From: Diphasiastrum complanatum
Lineage: Eukaryota; Streptophyta; Lycopodiopsida; Lycopodiales; Lycopodiaceae
Direction of reading: 5' to 3'
DNA length: 64,000 nt
Assembly (NCBI GenBank): GCA_029204225.1
Contig: CM055108.1
Location: 5,004,806-5,068,805, forward strand
Each line of letters starts with the position of its first letter. Positions within the stretch are counted from its first letter, which is position 1. A program made the translations under genes and the position numbers. Below the pieces are notes generated by a model. It was not told the DNA's origin. It did not search any database and saw nothing but the letters and a program-made list of their open reading frames with translations. This document shows, piece after piece, positions 57,780 through 64,000 of the stretch.

Positions 57780-58160
57780 GCATAGCATAGACCAATATTG
57801 TGCCATGATAGAGTGCCAAAACTAGATACAGTTACGGAGAAAGAGTGTGCCTAGCGGTGCATTTTGCTGTCTAAGTTCAGACACTATCTTATCCATCGAA
57901 AAGTAGTCATTTATGCTCCTACCACTGCTATTAAACTCATGTTGAACAAACTTCACCTGCTAGATAGACTTGTCAAGTGGCTTGTTGTTCTAGAAGAATT
58001 CGATTATGAGTTGAGAAACAAATTGCCCAAAGCCAAAAATTTGGTGGATTGTCTATGTGATTATAGCCTGGTAGAGGAAGATGACCTTGAGATAACTATA
58101 GTAATTATTGTGTCTCGGAGAGTGTTTTACTCTAAAGTCAAAAATTGGACAAATGAATAA
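57780..58160 (+). pseudogene. Ty3/gypsy RNase H fragment
   Basis: After a frameshift near 57870 the frame reads SKFRHYLIHRKVVIYAPTTA, LNKLHLLDRLVKWLVVLEEF and DYELRNKLPKAKNLVDCLC. This is the end of gypsy RNase H (family: KFRHYLxxxxxxVxTDHxxL, RxxRWxxxLxEFD, DxLSR). The catalytic YTDAS segment should lie upstream but only VTEKEC-like text is seen. The remainder of the element is absent. Confidence 0.85.
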
Positions 58161-59111
58161 GTGGCCCGAGTATGAGCAAGGAGAACATGACTTGATGAAG
58201 AATAACAATTGTTCTATTGCATATGTCACAAGAATCTTATTCCCACCTAAAATTCCATATCTTGTAAAAATTGGATTCACAACAAAAAAAGTAAAAAACA
58301 TTGAATCTTTCCCTCTTGCTAATTTGCTAGCACTCAAATCAACATGCCATTAGGTATGATGTTTCAGACCAATCCAATCTTTTGAAAATTAATGAATATA
58401 GATATTGGTGTTAACAAGCTGAGGTACATCAAAATATCCAAAATGGACCAATTTGAAGTGAAAGTGTTGAAAAGTCCTTTAGAATGTGAAAATGAAACAA
58501 TAAACTACTTGTATACATATTCTTATATTTTTTACTATAGAGCACAAGTGGATAAGCAAATTTGGCCCTTGTCTTATTGCTCAAAAAATTGACAAAGTAT
58601 TAGAAATGAAAGCAACAATTATTCAAAAATCTATATCATAAAATCTTTGATGATTTTTTATATAAAGCATATAAATCCTTTTGAGGAAGTCTCTAGAAAA
58701 TTTAAAAACTTTAAAAAAATGTAAGTTTTTTAAGAATAACTCAAAGGAGGTTTCACAACCACTGTCTTGTCCTTTTTACTATACGAGAGGGCTAATATTA
58801 TAGTATTACATGAGTTTACACATACAAATTTACATGAGTTTTGCTTCACAAAACACCATAAAGGACTTTAAAAATATGACTTCTGTTGAAACTTTCATTC
58901 ATAATGAACAAACTAATTGATATATCACAATAAATTTTGTCATATGTAGAAAACAAAAAGAGATTGCGTTTTTGAGGAATTAAACAATTAAAAAATCAAA
59001 ACAAAACTCATTTTAATGCTTGAACTCACCTTAGAAGGTAATAACTGAATCCTATAGCAAATCGTCACAATAGCATATCATTATCTCATGAAACCAACAA
59101 AAATTAAATTC
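58161..59111. other. AT-rich stretch without recognised gene
   Basis: No coding or repeat structure that I can name. It lies downstream of the RING gene's 3' end. Confidence 0.55.
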
Positions 59112-59117
59112 TTTATT
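59112..59117 (-). terminator. Candidate polyadenylation signal for the RING gene
   Basis: AATAAA on the minus strand, about 280 bases after the RING stop codon. It is the only canonical hexamer I noticed close downstream. Cleavage position is not visible. Confidence 0.35.
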
Positions 59118-59395
59118 GGCACTCAATTTTTGAGAATGGACCTTTATGGACGTAATAACTATGGAAGAAATAATACGTGGGAGGGAAGGGCCGGCTCCGA
59201 TACTGTTCAAAATTTCTGACAACCAACCGTTCACATACAAAAAATGGCTGCAATGGCACCGACCACAATCACTCTCCAGAATTTTGGTGTATATGCGCTC
59301 CATACAACGAACTCCTCATTGCGGCAGGGCCATGGTAGAAACAAAACCACAATGCCGACTCTGTCGTAAGCGCTTCTTCTCTCTTCTTACTTTTT

Positions 59396-59746
59396 CTAAG
59401 TAAGTTCTTTTGTCAAAAGAGAAGATCTACAGGTAGGACAAGTAATTTTTTTTTGGTCAAGCCATCGATCAAGGCAAGGCTTATGAAATATGTGAGAACA
59501 AGATGGTAACAGCCATACAGGATCTTCGTTTTCGTACCCACAAAGGCAAACTGCACAAATTGCATCCTCTTCACAAGAGAACCTCTTTGCAATTGAGCCC
59601 ACAGTGACGACAGTTAGTGAGTCCCGTATCTCATCACCAAAACTGCCACTGTGATCGCGGGGGCCTAAACCTTGGTTTCCCACAGGTGGCGCAGCATGCC
59701 CAAGAATCCAAAAAACAAAATCTGTAATGGTCTTCCAAAATGCCAT
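59396..59746 (-). CDS. Small RING-H2 zinc-finger protein, probable E3 ubiquitin ligase
   Basis: An intact, single-exon frame of 116 codons from ATG 59746 to TAG 59398-59396. Residues 1-20 are hydrophobic (WKTITDFVFWILG), a possible membrane-associated segment. The RING-H2 domain spans residues 64-106: C64, C67, C83, H85, H88, C91, C103, C106, in the spacing C-X2-C-X15-C-X-H-X2-H-X2-C-X11-C-X2-C. The Trp four residues after C91 and the Pro after C103, which help bind the ubiquitin-conjugating enzyme, are present. Layout and length resemble plant RHA/BRH1-type proteins; family members transfer ubiquitin to target proteins. No stops, frameshifts or transposon sequence interrupt it, so it is the best candidate for a working host gene in the window. 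A retrocopy cannot be excluded because there is no intron, but small RING-H2 genes are usually intronless. Confidence 0.92.
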   Translation of the reverse strand: MAFWKTITDFVFWILGHAAPPVGNQGLGPRDHSGSFGDEIRDSLTVVTVGSIAKRFSCEEDAICAVCLCGYENEDPVWLLPSCSHIFHKPCLDRWLDQKKITCPTCRSSLLTKELT

Positions 59747-60000
59747 CTTCTTGCGAGTGCGGGGTGAATCAAATTTGACGCAGAAGAAAAAAAGATGCTA
59801 AGATTTTACTGGAAATTTTCTGAATTCGCTTTTATTTCAACCTTCTCTCTCTCGCGCGTTCCCGGAAGCTTAACGTTGTTTCTGTTTCCGTAACACGCCA
59901 CTGTACTTGTAAGCTCCTGTTATATTTCTGTCAGTTACAAAGAATTGAACAAACTCAGATTTGATCACGAGCTTCTTGAAGCTTCAAGGAAATGTTAAAA
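59747..60000 (-). promoter_or_regulatory. Probable promoter and 5' leader of the RING gene
   Basis: Upstream on the minus strand lies a GA-rich tract (complement of ctctctctcgcgcg at 59847-59861), typical of plant 5' leaders. A weak TATA-like ATATAACAG lies near 59920. Both are by-eye calls. Confidence 0.35.
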
Positions 60001-61337
60001 GGAATGTGAACTAAAATTATTCGATCCAATATTAATAATCCTCTCCAAAGCAGATTATTCGACACTCCTTGATTAATGGTAATGCAATGTGAAGGGAAAG
60101 CTGATATACTGAAAACAAATCCTCTTCTTATAGTATCGACAGCACCCGCAAAACGCAACTTTCACATTAAAATATAAGAAATCGACAAACAAGCATGTGA
60201 AATAGGATAGCGGAACAAACTGCACTCAGATTCTAATGTTTGTTTTTGTAACAGAACATATTACACCACATCAGATTAATTTGACCTTTAATGAGTGAAG
60301 ATCTCAATCTCGCATGTCAAATGTGTATTTCAGCTCTAAAAAAGTGTAAGCATGAAACCCATATGACTGTGTGTGTCTAATCGAATCAGCATGCATTCAC
60401 TCTACTTTGAACCTGCTTTATCAACCTGGTAATTGTACCTTAAATAAGTCTACCATTTCAAGCAATATGTGAATGTTTTCTTTGTCGCAAATCGTTGTAC
60501 CAACAGTCTATGATCTGATAAACGGACTGCAGATAGAGATAGAAAAAACCTCATTACAGTCAACTGAAGGCCCATCGCTGGTTTCCAATGCTAGTAGGCC
60601 GCAATTAAGGCTACAAACAAACAGTATATGGAAGCTCTTGGTCCATCGCTGACCAGAAGCTTACTTTTCCTCACAACATCTAAAATATATATAGCATTCT
60701 GTGCATACAAAGAAGCTCAAAAAAGGTCGTAGAGTGCTGAAAAACCAGCGCTGGCCCTGTAGGAAAGTATAAGATATTTTTTTGTATTCTAAATAATGCA
60801 TGATGTTGTAAACGATGCTAATTATAGTTGGAAAGCCAGCGCTGCTTCTGCATGCATAAAGGCAACCAAAAAGTTGTAGCATAACGTAACTCGATGTCCA
60901 GCGATGAATCTAAGCATGAATAATCCATCATAAAATGGTAAACTACAAAGTTAAAGAGCATGAAGTCAAGAGAGAGACATACGGCTATGGTGCGTACCCA
61001 TCACTTCACTTGTAGACAAGAGGAAAAAGAAAGTAGTGAACTCCTCTTCAATCCCTGTAAGGGTGACAATGGGTATGGCTTATGCTCTATATATAGTCTT
61101 CCATAGGGCCAAATGGGTAAAGCTTAATGAAGCCCATAGGGTTTGGCTTGTGGAAGAAGTTTGGTAATAAATCCTGTCCATTGGATTTAGGGTGAATGAT
61201 TCTCTTACATAGATCAATGTTTAAATTCGTAGTATGGGTTTACATAAGGTGATTTAGACAAAAAGGCCCACCTAAACAGTCTGTTCTTCCGTTTAGTTGT
61301 AAACTAAGCTTAATAGGGTTAGTTATAACGACGTACC

Positions 61338-61342
<5 letters not shown>
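60001..61342. other. Stretch without recognised gene, with clustered CCAGCG words
   Basis: No coding recognised. CATCGCTGG or CCAGCGCTGG-type words occur at 60573, 60644, 60745, 60835 and 60898. At 61000-61160 the text resembles LTR leader sequence (ctctatatatagtc near 61087). Confidence 0.5.

Positions 61343-61393
<51 letters not shown>
61343..61393. repeat. Compound (TG)n(GA)n microsatellite
   Basis: About 30 bases of TG followed by about 20 of GA. Frames across it are artefacts. The stretch 61394-61729 holds one short duplication (GCCTGCATCAAGTCTA at about 61473 and 61509). Confidence 0.95.
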
Positions 61394-61729
61394 CCTTGTT
61401 GGTTGATAAACTGGCTTTTCTCTGGTGCTCCGGCTCTATCCTGATCATCATCGTCTTTTTTTAGCACTGATATGCCTGCATCAAGTCTAGAGGAGGTATT
61501 CCAGATACGCCTGCATCAAGTCTACATGAGGTATTCTAGATAAGATCCAATTGTTGTCTTGATCGGAGGAGTTCCTCCTTGACCTTATTCGTGCTTTCTT
61601 GGAGTCACCTGACAACTTCTTATTATTTTCTTCCTTGGAAATCTAGGCATTCCTCTTTAGGGCTTCGTGCTGCTTTATTAGAGCCACATACTTTTCCATT
61701 TTGATGATAGTACCTAGCTTGATATCCTC

Positions 61730-61846
61730 TGAGATCCGCTACTACGTCTCTATAGAACGTCGCAAATTCTATCCTAAATGTGAATTTACAAAGTGCAAAT
61801 AGGACTTTACTTGAATTTAGGCACTATAGCACATTTACATGTATAA
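61730..61846. repeat. 120-bp direct repeat, copy 1 (with 63857-63977)
   Basis: Starts GAGATCCGCTACTACGTCTC and ends ACATTTACATGTATAA. Copy 2 is about 93% identical by eye. The pair brackets a gypsy gag-protease fragment, so they may be remnants of its LTRs, though no TG...CA borders were found. Confidence 0.85.
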
Positions 61847-61963
61847 AAATTGAAATTTTTTACAATATATAACAATAACTTGGATAATGTGGGATCATAA
61901 GGCTCCACATATCCCCTTCCTCAGCTGTGCAGCGGCTCGCAAACAATTTATTTACATTCTTCT

Positions 61964-62940
61964 CTACTTCTTTCTGCTGGCTGGCTTGCTATGAAAAATA
62001 GTGAAGGTAATCTCCTTCTTCTTCCAGTGGGTTATGACATCGGCCTGGTAGAGCCGTGGTCGTCCTAATAACACTTTATATGATGATTGTCTTGTAGTTC
62101 TTAATAATATAAAATCCATAAGAAACTTATGGTCTTCAATATAAACTATAACTTTAGACAATTCTCCTATTGGTGATCTTCTAGTTGCATCAGGTAACCT
62201 TAAATGTCTTAAGGTGGGTGCTATTCTATGATGAATGTCTAATTCATATGTTGTTTCTTTAGTTATTATATTTACGCTAGACCCAGAATCTATGAATACA
62301 CTATCTAAGATGCAGCCATTGATTACTCTCTAAAAGCGTTCCAAGTATTAACCGTTTCCGGTACTGATTGACTGTACCAAATCCTAGCCTGCTTCCGCAG
62401 AAGACCTGGCAAAATTCTAACTTTGTCCTCGTCCATGTGTTCTTTATTTGCTATGGTAATGGATTCAAACTACGACAAATAACTATCCGCATCTTCAGAT
62501 GATAGTCCCTTAAAGAAATCGTATCTGATTTTTGTAGATGTGAGTGGCACTGGGATAGCCATATTATCAGATGGTGGTGAACTAGGTGAACTTGGAGGAC
62601 TCGGAGGATTTGGAGGATCAGAATCTAGACTACACTCAGATGATGATTCTGAAGAAGAAGATTTTGATATTGAACTTGGTTCAGAAGTGGAATCAGACAA
62701 ATCTGATTCAGATGAATCTGTAGAACTTGGTGTTTCAACAGATCTTTCCTCAAATGAATCTACAAATATTTTAGTAGTGTTTAGAAGATCATTAAACACT
62801 TCAGGGGTTAATCTTGCTCTAACTCGCGAGTTTTGCAAGTTTTGTAAATACAAATCTCTAGATTTCCTATATGCTTCTAATTGTTGTGCACGCTCTAAAC
62901 GTTTATGTTCAATAGTTGGTTGAGAGTATGTTCTTGGCAT
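61964..62940 (-). pseudogene. Ty3/gypsy gag and protease, broken
   Basis: From the ATG at 62940: a charged N-terminus (HKRLERAQQLEAYRKSRDLY), a long Ser-rich acidic run, a Pro/Ser run, then KIRYDFFKGLSSEDADSYLS followed by a stop at 62470-62472. Past it come ANKEHMDEDKVRILPGLLRK and ARIWYSQSV, the gypsy gag pattern (DADxWLxxFE, DExKVRxxxxxLxxxAxxWY). The protease at about 62305-61964 has VFIDSGSSVNIITKETT (DSG active site), RHLRLPDATRRSPIG and YKVLLGRPRLYQADVITHW. The two parts are separated by stops and a frameshift near 62340. RT and beyond are absent. Confidence 0.82.
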
Positions 62941-63856
62941 GCGTTACATGAGAAAGATTCGTAGACGTAATACACTTAAAAATATTGCAAACGATGAATT
63001 TCATCTCCCCCACAACGCCACCAAATTATGTGGTGGACTAGTCGGTATAGATTTCCACAAAATCAATGAATTAAGTAGTATAAAAGGTTTGATCATTCCC
63101 CAAGAGTGAGAATAATCTCATCTTTTGTATGATAAATGTATGTATGATGGTAAACAGACTGGGATGTGTAATATTCACCGTGAATACTACAACGACATAT
63201 CTAGTTATCCAAAGATATTTGGGTAAATTGGCATCCAAGAACACCAATGATGAAATGATTTGGTCAAGGTCTGCGATTGTAAAGATTACTTTATCTTTCA
63301 GGCTCTTCGGATATCAGGTAAGCAATCAGATTAGACAACAACTAGCAAATAGATTCATCAAATAGAATCGCATTCCTTTTAATCAAACACAGAGAATTAT
63401 TTCTTATCGCAGGAAGCAAACATAACAGAGCATCAAACAAACTCATTATCTGAACACATAGGTCATTCAGAATCGAAAGAAGTTCTGCTAAAGGTTATGC
63501 TTAACAGCTTCGACTAATTCTCTTCACACATTAGTCAGAATTGTTGCTTGTTGGCGATTTGTGAAAATCCACGTTAGAGTGGCTAAAACTCAGTGAATCA
63601 TGAGAAATATGTGTGACGCAAACAAAACAGTATCACAAACAATTACATATCATATAGAGTGTATTCGCTCAAATGATAAGAAATAATGCTATAAAAGGTG
63701 GCAGAGGGAAAGTATGCCCAAGTTATAGAAACTTGCTCTTCTCTCTCTATTAATACTGAAAACTGTGCAAATGCGTAAGTACAATGGCACGAAGTGTTGA
63801 CTTTATAGGAACGATCACTGGCCTCAATGTTGTTTACCAACCGTCAAAATGTTGGT
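62941..63856. other. Upstream of gypsy gag: leader or LTR-like, no gene
   Basis: On the minus strand TTTGGTGGCGTTGTGGGGGA near 63012-63031 has the shape of a gypsy primer site beside an LTR edge (TGTGGTGG at 63030), but it does not match the tRNA-Asp site well and I cannot name the tRNA. No coding recognised. Confidence 0.4.
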
Positions 63857-63977
63857 TGAGATCCGCTATTGCGTCTCTATAGAACATTGCAAATTCTACC
63901 CTAAATGTGAATTTACAAAGTGCAAATAGGCCTTTACATGAATTTAGGCACTATAGCACATTTACATGTATAACCAG
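63857..63977. repeat. 120-bp direct repeat, copy 2 (with 61730-61846)
   Basis: Starts GAGATCCGCTATTGCGTCTC and ends ACATTTACATGTATAA, near the window edge. What lies beyond is outside the window. Confidence 0.85.
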
Positions 63978-64000
63978 TTGGTTGGTGTCCGCTGGCATTC

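Overview
This window is a repeat-dominated piece of a large land-plant nuclear genome. The signs are many Ty1/copia and Ty3/gypsy LTR retrotransposons of plant type, a CACTA (En/Spm) transposase with GT-AG introns, primer sites for initiator-Met and Asp tRNAs, long GA/CT microsatellites and one plant-style small RING-H2 gene. I cannot name the species. The repeat load would suit a gymnosperm, fern, lycophyte or large-genome angiosperm, but no sequence feature decides between them.

Layout. 1-3478: nothing recognisable. 3479-14520: three nested or abutting copia copies (minus, plus, minus). 14527-15351: a hidden, stop-interrupted histone H3-fold (CENH3-like) coding region with a Pro/Arg-rich head and an SPxK-type tail. 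15352-17079: a gypsy LTR-like region ending in a tRNA-Asp primer site. 17158-20427: a broken copia copy. 20520-29170: a possible decayed CACTA system, made of a spliced Transposase_24-like gene, a SET-domain pseudogene, a TNP2 transposase pseudogene with three introns and a SINE in it, and GCGTGGA/TCCACGC palindrome arrays on both sides. 29488-39475: a PIF1/Helitron helicase tail, a gypsy protease and LTR, a copia IN-RT piece, and a gypsy integrase followed downstream by an RNase H. 42420-44865: copia and gypsy reverse-transcriptase pieces separated by a third palindrome array. 46170-51998: one complete, recently inserted copia element with 655-bp LTRs that differ at one base, a perfect 5-bp target duplication and an internal deletion of RT/RNase H. 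52000-58160: diverged repeats, an 84-bp hairpin minisatellite, another copia copy, a TTAGGG tract and a gypsy RNase H. 59396-59746: an intact RING-H2 gene, the only probable working host gene. 61730-63977: a gypsy gag-protease piece with a 120-bp repeat on either side.

How it fits together. Almost everything is transposon sediment. The full-length copia element lacks part of its own RT and RNase H, so it either moved using enzymes supplied by relatives or lost the segment soon after insertion. The histone-like and SET-like remnants are the most unusual content. Both are chromatin-type domains lying among transposon sequence, both are broken by stops, and the histone-like one has no start-to-stop frame of useful size, so it is easy to miss. 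Function cannot be claimed for either.
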